A stretch of 64,000 nucleotides of DNA from JACPVF01 sp964502095. GTDB taxonomy: Bacteria; Chloroflexota; Anaerolineae; Anaerolineales; Villigracilaceae. Made by a program: the position numbers and the translations under genes. The notes below the pieces were generated by a model. That model ran no database searches. It saw nothing but the letters and a program-made list of their open reading frames with translations, and was not told the origin of the DNA. Below are positions 41,855 to 51,219 of this stretch, piece by piece. The first letter of the stretch is position 1, and every line of letters starts with the position of its first letter. Location: NCBI GenBank assembly GCA_964502095.1, contig CAZCUF010000002.1, forward strand, positions 124,001-188,000, given 5' to 3'.

Positions 41855-44650
41855 CTACGTGCCCAGCCATTTGGCGGTTTCGCGCGGCAAATTTACAATT
41901 GGCCCCTGGCGGGCGGTACATTGCGGCAGTGATTCCAAAAACAAACGGCCATATTGCTTGGTCAGCACGCGGCGGTCTAAAATAGCTACCACGCCGCGGT
42001 CCGATGCGGTGCGGATGAGGCGGCCGAATCCCTGTCGGAATTTCAAGATCGCTTCGGGTAAATAATATTCGCTGAACGGATCTTCGTATAATTCCGAGCG
42101 TGCCGCGATCAACGGGTCGCTGGGCACGTCGAACGGCAATTTGGTGATCACGACCACCGAAAGCGCTTCACCGGGCACATCCACGCCTTCCCAGAATGCG
42201 CGCGTACCCAATAACACAGCCCGCTCTGTGGATTTGAACGATTCAAGTAGCGCGTTGGGCGAGGCGCCTTCCCCCTGCTCGAAAACATAAATTTCATCTT
42301 TTGCAAGCGGGCCTGTGATGGCCTGCGCGCTTTTCTTCAAAGCGGCATACGAGGTGAACAACACCAGCATTCGCCCGCCGCTGGCTTTGGCAAGTTGGAT
42401 GAGACCGCGGTCGAGGGATTGCTGGTAGCCGTTGACGTTCGGTTCGGGAATGTCGTTTGCAACATAAAGCAATGTGCTCGATTCGTAATCGAACGGCGAG
42501 CCGAGCATTAACTCATCGGCCTCGTCCGCATTGAGCGTGTTGCGCATATACTGAAACTCGCCGTGCGTCGTCATCGTTGCGGAGGTCAATATTACGCTGG
42601 CTTTTTCGTGCCACAAATATTTTTCCACCAGCGGGCCAACGCGTAACGGCGCGGCATTGAGCGAGACGCGGTCGCCGCGCGGATTGATCTCGATCCAGTA
42701 AATTGCCTCATTGGACGGTTTGGCTATCATGCCGTTGATGGCGGACTCGGCCTCGGTCATGCGACGGATGAGATTGCTCAAACTGCTCATCGGATCTTCA
42801 AGTTCATCGTGCCCGTCCGAATATAGCGAAGCCACATCTTTGTACAACTCGCCGAGTGTCGTCAAGAGCAAGTGCATGGTCTCGCCAGCCTGATCCCAGG
42901 CGATCTCGACTTGTTCCCAGCCGGGCAGAGTCCGTACGGCGGGTACGATTCTCAATTGCCAGGCGTAATTGGTCTGAGGCTGGCCCTCGCGTTGCAAGTA
43001 GGCAAATTCATTGAGCATGTTGAAGAATTCGCGGGAGAGTTGTTCGAGCCGGAAAGCCTGGTCGGTGGCGCGCTTGATTTTTTGCTGGAGCAGGCCGAAG
43101 TCGGAGGGACGCAGTGAATCGTGAGTCGCGGTCAATACGTGACCGAGCGCGCCTGCCGACGATCCGCCGATTTCGCGCGTCATGCGTTCCATGTCGAATT
43201 GAGTCGAACGGAAACTCAACGCGTTGGTGGTGGCCGACTCCATGTGATGCGCTTCGTCAACGATCACATAATCGTATTCGGGCAATACCTTACTGCCGGT
43301 GGCAATATCAGAGAGCAGGAGCGCGTGATTGACGATCAGCACATGCGCGGACTGCGCGGCCTGTTTTGCGCGATGAAACGGACAGATGCCGCCCATGCGC
43401 GCCATGCAGGTTTCGGCATTGCAGGCATCATCGTCCGCCGAAAGACGCGACCAGACCTCGCGTTCGGCCGGGCCGGTGAGATTGATCTCGTTGCGGTCGC
43501 CGCTTTGATTTTCCAATTGCCAGACCAGAACTTTCGCCAGCACGCGCAACTCGTCGCTGTTGGACGGCCCATGTTGCCGCGCGTATTGCAAACGCCGCGG
43601 GCACAAATAATTGACGCGGCCTTTCAATACGGCCGCGCGCAGATCGATGTTGAGCGCCGCGCGCAAGTCGGGAATATCCTTTTTGATGAGCTGGTCTTGC
43701 AGGTTGATCGTATTGGTGGAAACGATTACGCGCGTATTATTTTGCATGGCGAACAGCGCGGCTGGAATTAAATAGGCAAACGATTTGCCGACGCCGGTTC
43801 CCGCTTCGACCATTAAATGGTTTCCGTTTGAAAGCGCGTTGACCACCGCTTTCAGCATTTCCACTTGTTCGGGCCGGTGTTCATACGACTCGAAATATTG
43901 CGAGAACGGCCCGCCGTATTCCAGAATCGAGGCGGCTTCTTCCGCGTCAACCGGAATCGGCGAATCGCTTCGTTGCAAAGGCGGATAATCCTTCACCGCC
44001 GGATTGAACACGTGCGCGGGCGAATCTGCTTTGCGGATCTTTCTGGCCTGTACGCCCTCTTTTGCGTGCTCCCGCATCACTTGCTGGAAGACCCAGCTTG
44101 CGTCCCATTCGATGGGTTCGCTCAAGCGGACAATTTCTGCCAGCGTCTCGAGCGGCAATTCCCTGGCCATTTCGAACAGGCGCACATAAGCCGCGTGCGT
44201 CACGCGCGCGTCGTCCAGGGCGCGATGGGTGGCAGGCAATGGAATCCCAAGCTGTTGTCCGAGAGCGCCGAGGTTATATCGACTCGCGGACGGCATCAAC
44301 ACGGAGGCCAGTTCGTATGTATCTACAACTTCGTTGAATTGAAACAGACCGGCCTGCTGGAGAAAGCCCAGATCAAAGCGGACGTTATGCCCGACGACAG
44401 GCATATCGCCGACAAATGCCTCCAGTTCATGCGCGACATCGCGCAAACGCGGCGCCTGTCGCACCATGGCATCGTCTATGCCGGTTAAGCCGGTGATAAA
44501 TTCGGGAATATGTCTGTTTGGATTGATGAGCGTGGAGAATTCATCTTCCACGCGCCGACCATTGAATTTCACCGCGCCGATCTCGATGATCGCCTCGCGG
44601 TTTTGATCCAGCCCGGTGGTTTCAATGTCTATGGCGACGAGGGAAGTCAT
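41855..44650 (-). CDS. dinG: exonuclease-fused DinG-type helicase
   Basis: A 931-residue protein. An N-terminal DEDDh 3'-5' exonuclease domain like DNA polymerase III epsilon (DIETTGLD at 8-15, HNVRFDLGFL, HRALDDARVT) is followed by an XPD/DinG superfamily 2 helicase with Walker A AGTGVGKS near 285, DEAH near 465 and a C-terminal motif VI (GFGRLIRTASDRGVV). Four cysteines between motifs Ia and II (YLCPRR, CNAETC, CPF) match an iron-sulfur cluster site. Firmicute DinG proteins have this fused layout; their helicase activity is often reduced in favour of nuclease activity. A one-mismatch SOS box lies just before the start. Confidence 0.92.
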   Translation of the reverse strand: MTSLVAIDIETTGLDQNREAIIEIGAVKFNGRRVEDEFSTLINPNRHIPEFITGLTGIDDAMVRQAPRLRDVAHELEAFVGDMPVVGHNVRFDLGFLQQAGLFQFNEVVDTYELASVLMPSASRYNLGALGQQLGIPLPATHRALDDARVTHAAYVRLFEMARELPLETLAEIVRLSEPIEWDASWVFQQVMREHAKEGVQARKIRKADSPAHVFNPAVKDYPPLQRSDSPIPVDAEEAASILEYGGPFSQYFESYEHRPEQVEMLKAVVNALSNGNHLMVEAGTGVGKSFAYLIPAALFAMQNNTRVIVSTNTINLQDQLIKKDIPDLRAALNIDLRAAVLKGRVNYLCPRRLQYARQHGPSNSDELRVLAKVLVWQLENQSGDRNEINLTGPAEREVWSRLSADDDACNAETCMARMGGICPFHRAKQAAQSAHVLIVNHALLLSDIATGSKVLPEYDYVIVDEAHHMESATTNALSFRSTQFDMERMTREIGGSSAGALGHVLTATHDSLRPSDFGLLQQKIKRATDQAFRLEQLSREFFNMLNEFAYLQREGQPQTNYAWQLRIVPAVRTLPGWEQVEIAWDQAGETMHLLLTTLGELYKDVASLYSDGHDELEDPMSSLSNLIRRMTEAESAINGMIAKPSNEAIYWIEINPRGDRVSLNAAPLRVGPLVEKYLWHEKASVILTSATMTTHGEFQYMRNTLNADEADELMLGSPFDYESSTLLYVANDIPEPNVNGYQQSLDRGLIQLAKASGGRMLVLFTSYAALKKSAQAITGPLAKDEIYVFEQGEGASPNALLESFKSTERAVLLGTRAFWEGVDVPGEALSVVVITKLPFDVPSDPLIAARSELYEDPFSEYYLPEAILKFRQGFGRLIRTASDRGVVAILDRRVLTKQYGRLFLESLPQCTARQGPIVNLPRETAKWLGT

Positions 44651-44654
44651 AATA

Positions 44655-44666
44655 GAACAAGTGTAC
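44655..44666 (-). promoter_or_regulatory. possible SOS box before dinG
   Basis: GAACAAGTGTAC on the plus strand differs by one base from GAAC-N4-GTTC and ends 5 bases before the dinG start. The uvrB promoter in this window has a perfect copy. One mismatch makes this only suggestive. Confidence 0.3.
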
Positions 44667-44741
44667 CATAAATCAGAGTCGGTCGAACGACAAGCGGATA
44701 TGCCTGATCTGAGTTCTTATGTGAGGCGGCTCTGCGTGCAA

Positions 44742-45437
44742 TTAATCTTCAACAAGGAAAGAATTGATCTGTTGTAACTTTTCGGAGCTTACGGAACGCT
44801 CCTTGCCGCCTTTGCGCATAAATTCCTTGAGTTGTTTAAGTTTAATCGCCGGCATGGGCGTATCGTCTGCATCAATTGTAACGTCGTCGTTGGTGAAGAT
44901 TAGGGCGGCTTGAATCGGCGGGGTTTGATTCTCTTCAAAGTGTTTATTGAATTCCTTCTGTAACGCCCTGACTTCCGAATCGGCTTCCGCGTCGGGCCGG
45001 CCAAGACCTTCCTGCCCAAAGACACGCATATAGGTTTGCAGAAATCCTCCGCCGCTCAACCTCCAGCGATTCTTGTGATAGGTCACCGTGCCGCGCTGTT
45101 GATAAGGAAGAAGCGCCCAGATTCCCGCCGGCCCCACTAATAGATGAGATGCCGGCGTCGTGTAGTGGTAGATCGTGAATTCGCCGGATAATCCTTTGAG
45201 GCCTGCATCCAGTTTTTCATCAGGGCGCGGCGAGCGGCCAAAGCGATTCCCAAAATACATGCCAACCTGTGTCAGCATAAAACCGACGAACAGGGAGGTG
45301 ACTGCATAGCCGAAAAGCTCGGGCTTTTGGAAGGAAATGTACATACCCCCGCCCAGCACTACCAGCGCGCCGATGCTCGTCCACTGCCCAATCCGCCCAT
45401 TGCGTTTGATTAAATTCTCGTTTTTGATAATCTTCAT
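44742..45437 (-). CDS. membrane protein with NERD-like domain
   Basis: A 231-residue protein with two membrane helices near the N-terminus (about 20-65), followed by a soluble part containing FTIYHYTTPASHLLVGPAGIWALLPYQQRGTVTYHKNRWRL, which resembles the nuclease-related NERD domain core. No catalytic set can be confirmed. It lies 46 bases downstream of plsX on the same strand and may be co-transcribed, but no functional link is evident. Function unknown. Confidence 0.6.
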   Translation of the reverse strand: MKIIKNENLIKRNGRIGQWTSIGALVVLGGGMYISFQKPELFGYAVTSLFVGFMLTQVGMYFGNRFGRSPRPDEKLDAGLKGLSGEFTIYHYTTPASHLLVGPAGIWALLPYQQRGTVTYHKNRWRLSGGGFLQTYMRVFGQEGLGRPDAEADSEVRALQKEFNKHFEENQTPPIQAALIFTNDDVTIDADDTPMPAIKLKQLKEFMRKGGKERSVSSEKLQQINSFLVED

Positions 45438-45483
45438 GAAGACCTTTTCATATATTGATTGGGATGCGCGTTCGAGCGCGCAA

Positions 45484-46506
45484 TCATTTATTCTTCAAGC
45501 TCTCTTCGATCGCGGCTTTCATCGCGTCCAACACATTGGCTTCGACGGCATTCTTTGCTACGCGGATCGCGTTCTTGATCGCGAGCGCGTCCGAGCGGCC
45601 ATGAGCGATGAAGACCAGGCCGTTCACGCCCAGCAATGGCGCCGCGCCCTCCTCGCTGGGATCGAGCATTTTCTTGATTTTACCCAGCGCCGGTTTGACC
45701 AATAATCCGCCGATCTTGGTAAGGATGTTGCCATTCTTGATGGTGGCGCGAATCTGATCGACGATCAACTTGGCTATCGCTTCGGATGATTTCAGCATGA
45801 CGTTGCCCACAAACCCATCCGTGACGGCCACATCCACTTTGCCGCCGATCACTTCCTTGCCTTCCACGTTACCGAAATAATTCAGTTTGGACGACTTAAA
45901 GAGCGGCGTGGCGGCCCTGACCAATTCGTTGCCCTTGCCTTCCTCTTCGCCGTTGGAAACCAGGCCCACTTTCGGATTCTTGACACCGCGCACCTTTTCG
46001 GCGTAAACACTGCCGAAGATCCCGAACTGCAACAGGTTTTCCGGTTTGCAATCGGGATTCGCGCCGATGTCGAGCACCACGCATGAGCCGGTTGCAGTGG
46101 GGAAGATGGGAGCCAGCGCGGGACGATCCACGCCGCGGATGCGTCCCAATCGAAACAAGGCCGTGACCATCCCCGCACCGGTGTTGCCCGCCGTGACGAA
46201 CGCGTCCGCTTCGCCCTTTTTGACGAGATCGATGCCCATGGCCATTGAGTTCTGCGCGTCTTTGTGGCGCGCTTTGAAGGCCAGTTCCTCGCCTTTATCG
46301 TGCATGGTCAACATCTCGGGCGCGTGGACGATCTGAATCGGCAAGTGACCGGCTCCTTGTACGGAAGCAAGCACAGGCCGAATCTTCGATTCGTCTCCCA
46401 CCAGAATGATTTCCACCCCATATTCGCGGGCCGCCATCACGGCGCCCTCCACATCCGGAAGCGGATAATTGTCGCTTCCCATCGCATCTACAACAATTCG
46501 AATCAT
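45484..46506 (-). CDS. plsX: phosphate acyltransferase PlsX
   Basis: PlsX converts acyl-ACP to acyl-phosphate for phospholipid synthesis. The 340-residue protein is full length and shows MIRIVVDAMGSDNYP at the N-terminus, AMGIDLVKKGEADAFVTAGNTGAGM, SCVVLDIGANPDCKPENL and VTDGFVGNVMLKSSE. I start at 46506, where GGAGAG lies a few bases before the ATG; a longer frame runs back through the tRNA and is wrong. Unusually it is not next to fabD, fabH or acpP here. It is divergent from tRNA-Leu, with 67 bases between. Confidence 0.95.
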   Translation of the reverse strand: MIRIVVDAMGSDNYPLPDVEGAVMAAREYGVEIILVGDESKIRPVLASVQGAGHLPIQIVHAPEMLTMHDKGEELAFKARHKDAQNSMAMGIDLVKKGEADAFVTAGNTGAGMVTALFRLGRIRGVDRPALAPIFPTATGSCVVLDIGANPDCKPENLLQFGIFGSVYAEKVRGVKNPKVGLVSNGEEEGKGNELVRAATPLFKSSKLNYFGNVEGKEVIGGKVDVAVTDGFVGNVMLKSSEAIAKLIVDQIRATIKNGNILTKIGGLLVKPALGKIKKMLDPSEEGAAPLLGVNGLVFIAHGRSDALAIKNAIRVAKNAVEANVLDAMKAAIEESLKNK

Positions 46507-46534
46507 GGATTCTCTCCGAAAAATAATTCCCTGC

Positions 46535-46562
46535 TTGACAGGCAAAGCAAGCCGATTATAAT
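46535..46562 (+). promoter_or_regulatory. consensus promoter of tRNA-Leu
   Basis: TTGACA (46535-46540), 16 bases, TATAAT (46557-46562): both hexamers are perfect. The start would fall about 5 bases before the tRNA. Confidence 0.88.
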
Positions 46563-46573
46563 ACGCCTGCTCT

Positions 46574-46655
46574 GCGCTGGTGCTGGAATTGGCAGACAGG
46601 CATGGTTGAGGGCCATGTGCCGCAAGGCGTGAGGGTTCAAGTCCCTCCCAGCGCA
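46574..46655 (+). tRNA. tRNA-Leu, anticodon GAG
   Basis: An 82-base class II tRNA. The acceptor stem is GCGCTGG/CCAGCGC, the D stem CTG/CAG with the GG pair in the loop, the anticodon stem CATGG/CCATG with loop TTGAGGG giving anticodon GAG (reads CUC and CUU), a long variable arm GCC-GCAA-GGC, and the T arm GAGGG-TTCAAGT-CCCTC. The discriminator is A46655, right for Leu. CCA is not encoded directly after it. It has its own consensus promoter and terminator. Confidence 0.95.
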
Positions 46656-46666
46656 CACCACAAACG

Positions 46667-46690
46667 ATCTCCGCAAGCCGGGGATTTTTT
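46667..46690 (+). terminator. terminator of tRNA-Leu
   Basis: ATCTCC (46667-46672) pairs with GGGGAT (46680-46685, one G-T pair), followed by TTTTTGTTT. It begins 11 bases after the tRNA 3' end and abuts the stop of the convergent deacetylase gene. Confidence 0.75.
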
Positions 46691-46692
46691 GT

Positions 46693-47541
46693 TTATCTCC
46701 AATTTTCCCAATGAACGGTTTTTAGGTATGGCTGGGCCTGCATGCGTTGATATAACTCGCTGACGAATATAAATTGGTAGCCGCGTTCCTTCAGGGTCGT
46801 AATCATTTTTTCGAAATAGTCGAAGCCATGCCGGGCATTGCGCAATAACGCAAATTTTTCCAGCCCGGATAATCCATCTGCTGTGAGATGAGTATAGAAA
46901 TCGTACGGGTGGGAAAGCGACACAACGACGTCGGGCAGGCCGAAGATGTTGAGCAGTAACGAATAGAATCGCCAGCCCAATAATTTAACATAACTCAGGC
47001 CGAACACGATGCGAATTGTCGAGAGGGAAGTAAATGGGAACTCGATCAGCGAATCACTGCCGCGCACGACTCGAAACGGGACGTTTGGCATGCGTAGATT
47101 GAAATAACCGAACTCCCCCGGGCGCATAGACGGATATAAACTGGCATCGTAACGATAGCCGTGATCCATTAAATGGGCAAGTCCCGCCTTGTTGATGCGG
47201 CCAATCGGTGCGCGATAGCCGAGCGGCGCGGCGCCAGTGTGTTTTAGAAACGCTTTTTTCGACGCCTCGATTTCTTCGGGACTGCAGGCATTGTATGGAT
47301 CGTGGCTGTTCGAATGCGCCGCCAGTTCCAACGGAATCCGTTCGGCGAATTTCGTGAACCTTTCCCCGTAGTTTTCAAGCAGCGACGTGACCGTGAACAT
47401 GGTCACTTTCACGCCGTGCTTGTTGATGATGGCAATGTAACGTTCGTAGAATTCGGGATTTTCGAGCAGGCGAATGTGCGTTTGATGGTCGCCGTAATCC
47501 GGTTCCATGTCGAGTGTGATGCAGGCCAGTTTTTCGCGCAT
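46693..47541 (-). CDS. polysaccharide deacetylase (NodB-homology, CE4 family)
   Basis: A 282-residue NodB-fold protein. Motif 1 has ITLDMEPDY with the metal Asp, motif 2 is HSNSHDPYN (the H-x3-H zinc ligands), and motif 3 is GYRAPIGRI. The C-terminal half (FPFTSLSTIRIVFGLSYVKLLGWRFYSLLLNIFG) is more hydrophobic than usual, and there is no signal peptide. Family members deacetylate GlcNAc-containing polymers or related sugars. It starts 5 bases after the stop of a methyltransferase gene, so the two are co-translated and may modify the same surface glycan, which is inference. Confidence 0.85.
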   Translation of the reverse strand: MREKLACITLDMEPDYGDHQTHIRLLENPEFYERYIAIINKHGVKVTMFTVTSLLENYGERFTKFAERIPLELAAHSNSHDPYNACSPEEIEASKKAFLKHTGAAPLGYRAPIGRINKAGLAHLMDHGYRYDASLYPSMRPGEFGYFNLRMPNVPFRVVRGSDSLIEFPFTSLSTIRIVFGLSYVKLLGWRFYSLLLNIFGLPDVVVSLSHPYDFYTHLTADGLSGLEKFALLRNARHGFDYFEKMITTLKERGYQFIFVSELYQRMQAQPYLKTVHWENWR

Positions 47542-47546
47542 GGGAA

Positions 47547-48245
47547 TTACTCGATGGGCAGGTTGGTGACGTAATAGAATCGTTCGCGTTCCACCACGCG
47601 CAAATCCTTGAACCCGAAAGGCCCGGCGAGTTTTGCAAACTCTTCCAGCGTATAGAGATATACGCCCGGCAATCGATTCGCGCGGATGTAAACCTGTCTC
47701 AATATCCAGGTGGGAAATTCTTTTTTTCGCTCCATGCTCGGGAAATCCAGCAGGAAATATTTTGTTTTCAAGTTGCCGAGAAACATTTTCATCGCCGTTG
47801 GATCGAAATATTCGATCACGCCCAGCGCGGCAACGATATCCACGGCGGGCAGGGGCGTCTGCGGATGGATCAAATCGTCCACGCGGAATTCCAGCCGGTC
47901 TGCCAACGGCGACGCGGCGCGCACTTCATTTGCGTTTTGAATGGCGGCCTCGGAAATATCCATGCCGATCACTTTTGCCGCGCCCGCCTGAGCCAGTTCA
48001 AAATCGAAGCGGCCCGATGCACAGCCAACATCCAGAATTGTTTTTCCCGATAAAAACGGTTTTAGCAGATCGAGCGCGACGCCCATTCGCACGTACATGC
48101 GGTCGCCGCGGAAAACGGTCGAAAGCCCGTCCCACCAATTTGCCTTTTGTTTGAGTTGATCTTTGAAGTACGCGCTGGCTTCCCAGCTCAACACGTGCTG
48201 TTCCCAGTATTCAGCGCTTTCCGACTTTTGTTGTTCTTGAGTCAT
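47547..48245 (-). CDS. class I SAM-dependent methyltransferase
   Basis: A 232-residue methyltransferase. Motif I is ILDVGCASGRFDFELAQAGA, with KVIGMDISEAAIQNA as motif II and VDIVAALGVIEYFDP as the post-motif region. The N-terminal helices (ESAEYWEQHVLSWEASAYFKDQ) precede the Rossmann fold. The acceptor is unknown; with the following polysaccharide deacetylase gene, a glycan or lipid-linked sugar is plausible. A minus-strand TATAAT lies 35 bases before the ATG. Confidence 0.85.
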   Translation of the reverse strand: MTQEQQKSESAEYWEQHVLSWEASAYFKDQLKQKANWWDGLSTVFRGDRMYVRMGVALDLLKPFLSGKTILDVGCASGRFDFELAQAGAAKVIGMDISEAAIQNANEVRAASPLADRLEFRVDDLIHPQTPLPAVDIVAALGVIEYFDPTAMKMFLGNLKTKYFLLDFPSMERKKEFPTWILRQVYIRANRLPGVYLYTLEEFAKLAGPFGFKDLRVVERERFYYVTNLPIE

Positions 48246-48279
48246 TACGATTCCTAACGATGAGATTTAACGGGCCGAT

Positions 48280-48285
48280 ATTATA
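48280..48285 (-). promoter_or_regulatory. -10 element for the methyltransferase-deacetylase pair
   Basis: A perfect TATAAT on the minus strand 35 bases before the methyltransferase ATG. The -35 region is poor. Confidence 0.4.
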
Positions 48286-48289
48286 CCGC

Positions 48290-48402
48290 CTCGCACGTGA
48301 CCTTGAACTGGTTCCGCCATCTGGACTCAGTCCGCGACCAGACCGCCGCGTATCGCCGCGCCTTCGGCTTTGATGAACTTGATTACGCCCGCTTCAAGCG
48401 CC
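48290..48402. other. orphan coding-like fragment upstream of the methyltransferase gene
   Basis: Between the promoter region and the end of the ABC ATPase gene the DNA has strong third-position GC on both strands. The plus frame from 48304 would read LNWFRHLDSVRDQTAAYRRA and on to a stop within the ATPase gene; the minus frame reads HEALEAGVIKFIKAEGAAIR and ends in a stop near 48327. Neither has a good start or a recognised family. It may be a decayed gene end. Confidence 0.3.
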
Positions 48403-49167
<765 letters not shown>

Positions 49168-49168
49168 G

Positions 49169-50002
49169 TCAACGATCTCCTTTTGACATGCGGGATTCGA
49201 TCCGTCCCTGAAAATAGGACAGGACGAGCGTGAGCGCCCAATAGAAAATAGCGGCGATAATCAAAGCTTCCAGATTCCTGAATTCTGCACGGCCCACTTT
49301 GGTGGCGCGCCACAGCAGTTCGTGAACGAAGCCAGTCGCCGAAACGAGCGCCGAGTCTTTGGTCATGGCGATGAATTCGTTGCCGGTTGGCGGGATGGCG
49401 AATCGTAACGCTTGCGGGATCACGATCCTGCGCATGGTTTGAGCGGAGGTCATGCCGAGAGCCATGGCAGCCTCGTGTTGTCCTTTGCTGACGGAGGCGA
49501 TGCCGGCGCGGAAGATCTCGCTCATATACGCGCCGTAGTTCAGGCCCAGGGCCAGCACCCCGGCCCAAAGTCCTGGAAGAACGATGCCGAGTTGTGGAAG
49601 AGCCAGAAAGAAAAAGAAAATCTGTAAATAGAGCGGCGTCCCGCGAATCAATGAGACGTAGAAAGTGCTCAGGGCGTAAATCGGCGGAAATTTTGAAAGC
49701 CGGCCTAAGGCGGCCAGCAGAGCCAGCCCGGTCGCGAAGGATATGGAGAGCAGGGAGATGCGGATGGTTTCGCTAAGCCCGCCGGCAATGAACAGCCAGT
49801 TATCCTGGATGAACGTTCCGTCCAAGTTGATGGTCTTGAAGCCGAATATGGTTTGTCCGCTGAAAATAAAAATGATGAATAGGAGCAGGGCAAGCCAGGA
49901 AGCCGCCACGTTCAGGCGGAATCTGCGCTCCTTGCGTAGCTGGGCCTCGTATAGCAAATCTGCCTGCGATTTTTGTGGAAAAGGTTCAGCCAAGGTGGTC
50001 AT
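49169..50002 (-). CDS. polar amino-acid ABC transporter permease, HisM/GlnP type
   Basis: A 277-residue permease of the PAAT family. A 35-residue cytoplasmic N-terminus and one extra helix precede the core with about five helices; the typical SLLSISFATGLALLAALGR, RGTPLYLQIFFFFLALPQLG, and the EAA-type loop GQHEAAMALGMTSAQTMRRIVIPQALR are visible. It partners with the ATPase one base downstream and the binding protein 78 bases upstream. A single permease gene implies a homodimeric channel. Confidence 0.93.
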   Translation of the reverse strand: MTTLAEPFPQKSQADLLYEAQLRKERRFRLNVAASWLALLLFIIFIFSGQTIFGFKTINLDGTFIQDNWLFIAGGLSETIRISLLSISFATGLALLAALGRLSKFPPIYALSTFYVSLIRGTPLYLQIFFFFLALPQLGIVLPGLWAGVLALGLNYGAYMSEIFRAGIASVSKGQHEAAMALGMTSAQTMRRIVIPQALRFAIPPTGNEFIAMTKDSALVSATGFVHELLWRATKVGRAEFRNLEALIIAAIFYWALTLVLSYFQGRIESRMSKGDR

Positions 50003-50036
50003 GCGAATCTCCCTTCGAGAGAGCGATGAAAATAAA

Positions 50037-50061
50037 GGGAAGCGGCGCGCGGCCGCTTCCC
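50037..50061 (-). terminator. intercistronic hairpin between amino-acid binding protein and permease
   Basis: GGGAAGCGG (50037-50045) pairs with CCGCTTCCC (50053-50061). On the minus strand it lies 19 bases after the binding-protein stop, with only scattered Ts after it (TTTATTTTCATC). As with the sugar operon it probably lowers read-through into permease and protects the upstream mRNA. Confidence 0.6.
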
Positions 50062-50080
50062 TGTTTCGTGCTGTCCGCTC

Positions 50081-50977
50081 TTATTTTGGCGCTTGAGTCA
50101 GATCTGCTTTGAACCATTTCATCGAAAGATTGGTTAACGTTCCATCCGAGTGCATCTTGGTGAAGAGCTTATCCACTTCTGCGCGCAGGCTGGTGGAATC
50201 CAGGCTGGATGTTTTATCATAGGCGGCCGCCAGGTTTTCAGAGAAGACCGCTGTGCCGAGTTTGACAACGGGCATGCCGGCCGCGATATTGGCGTCCACT
50301 ACGGTTCCGGAAGTAACATAGCCAACGAAATCCTTACGTCCGGAGGCGATGGCTTGTGCACATTCCTGATCGGTATCCAGCGAGACGACGGTTACATTGG
50401 CAGGCGCCTGAACGTAAATATCCGATGGGCGAATATCGAGCTTGCCGTTCAGCCAATCCTCGTAGGTGGTCGAAGCGCCCACGCATAACGCCTTCCCGGA
50501 AAGTTGATCCAGTGACGTGATCCCTGCGTCTTTGGCAACCGCCACTACAGCGGGTGTGTAATAGTAGGGCACCGAGAAATACAACACTTTTTCGCGGGAG
50601 GGCTTGATGGTCATCGAGCCAACGCTCACATCCCATTTATCCGCCCAACTGCCGGCAGTAATTGCATCCCAGGAGGGTGTGGCGAAGCAGGTTTCCACGC
50701 CCAGATCGTCGCCGATGGCCTTGGCAACATCCACGTCAAAGCCTTGCATCTCGGCAGTGGTCAGCGCGTCGGAAGGACATTTTGTATCCGCCGGGCGTTT
50801 GCCTTGAGTGTTCAGGAAGGATTGCGGTTCGTAGTTCGGGTCGGTCGAGACCAGGATATAGCCGCGCTGTTTGATCGCGCTCAACAGGTCCTTGGCGTTG
50901 CCTCCACCGCCGCCGCATGCTGTGAGAAGCAGGGCAGTCACGGCGATAAGACTGACCAGTGTAAGTAATTTTTTCAT
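50081..50977 (-). CDS. amino-acid ABC transporter solute-binding lipoprotein
   Basis: A 298-residue family 3 solute-binding protein. The lipoprotein signal ends in LLTAC with Cys21 lipidated, then a poly-Gly linker. The fold shows ILVSTDPNYEPQSF, QGFDVDVAKAIGDDLG, WDVSVGSMTIKPSREKVLYFSVPYYYTPAVVAV and GKALCVGASTTYEDWL. An internal Cys pair (TKCPSDA and VETCFAT) may form a disulfide. The amino acid bound is not clear; the operon type is for polar amino acids. CGAGGAGAAC precedes the ATG, and a promoter lies about 120 bases upstream, leaving a long leader. Confidence 0.92.
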   Translation of the reverse strand: MKKLLTLVSLIAVTALLLTACGGGGGNAKDLLSAIKQRGYILVSTDPNYEPQSFLNTQGKRPADTKCPSDALTTAEMQGFDVDVAKAIGDDLGVETCFATPSWDAITAGSWADKWDVSVGSMTIKPSREKVLYFSVPYYYTPAVVAVAKDAGITSLDQLSGKALCVGASTTYEDWLNGKLDIRPSDIYVQAPANVTVVSLDTDQECAQAIASGRKDFVGYVTSGTVVDANIAAGMPVVKLGTAVFSENLAAAYDKTSSLDSTSLRAEVDKLFTKMHSDGTLTNLSMKWFKADLTQAPK

Positions 50978-51102
50978 GTTCTCCTCGAAGAAAGTTTATT
51001 TGGATATTTAAACTATCGCTGTGAGTCGGATCGAATTGGTTCTTCCAGCCGCTCTCCTTTCCTTTGGCGTGGTGTCGGAGTTAACTGCACCAAATGTTCG
51101 CA

Positions 51103-51131
51103 AGGATAGGCTATTTTTCCCGTTTAGGCAA
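51103..51131 (-). promoter_or_regulatory. possible promoter of the amino-acid ABC operon
   Basis: On the minus strand TTGCCT (51126-51131) and TATCCT (51103-51108) are 17 bases apart, each four of six to consensus. The resulting leader to the binding-protein ATG would be about 120 bases; I see no known riboswitch in it. Confidence 0.35.
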
Positions 51132-51219
51132 GGTTTATCCAGCTTTAATTCAGTGAGGTAAAATTACACTGTTCGAAAATGATCCCATGTAAACCCATGA
51201 TGAGGCTGATGAAAAGGAT

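Noticed and set aside
43121..43771. 216-residue plus-strand frame
   Set aside because: Antisense to the helicase domain of dinG, whose Walker A, Cys and DEAH motifs are in the minus frame.
46507..46656. N-terminal extension of plsX through the tRNA
   Set aside because: It would read antisense through tRNA-Leu and its promoter; the PlsX family starts at MIRIVVDAMGSD.
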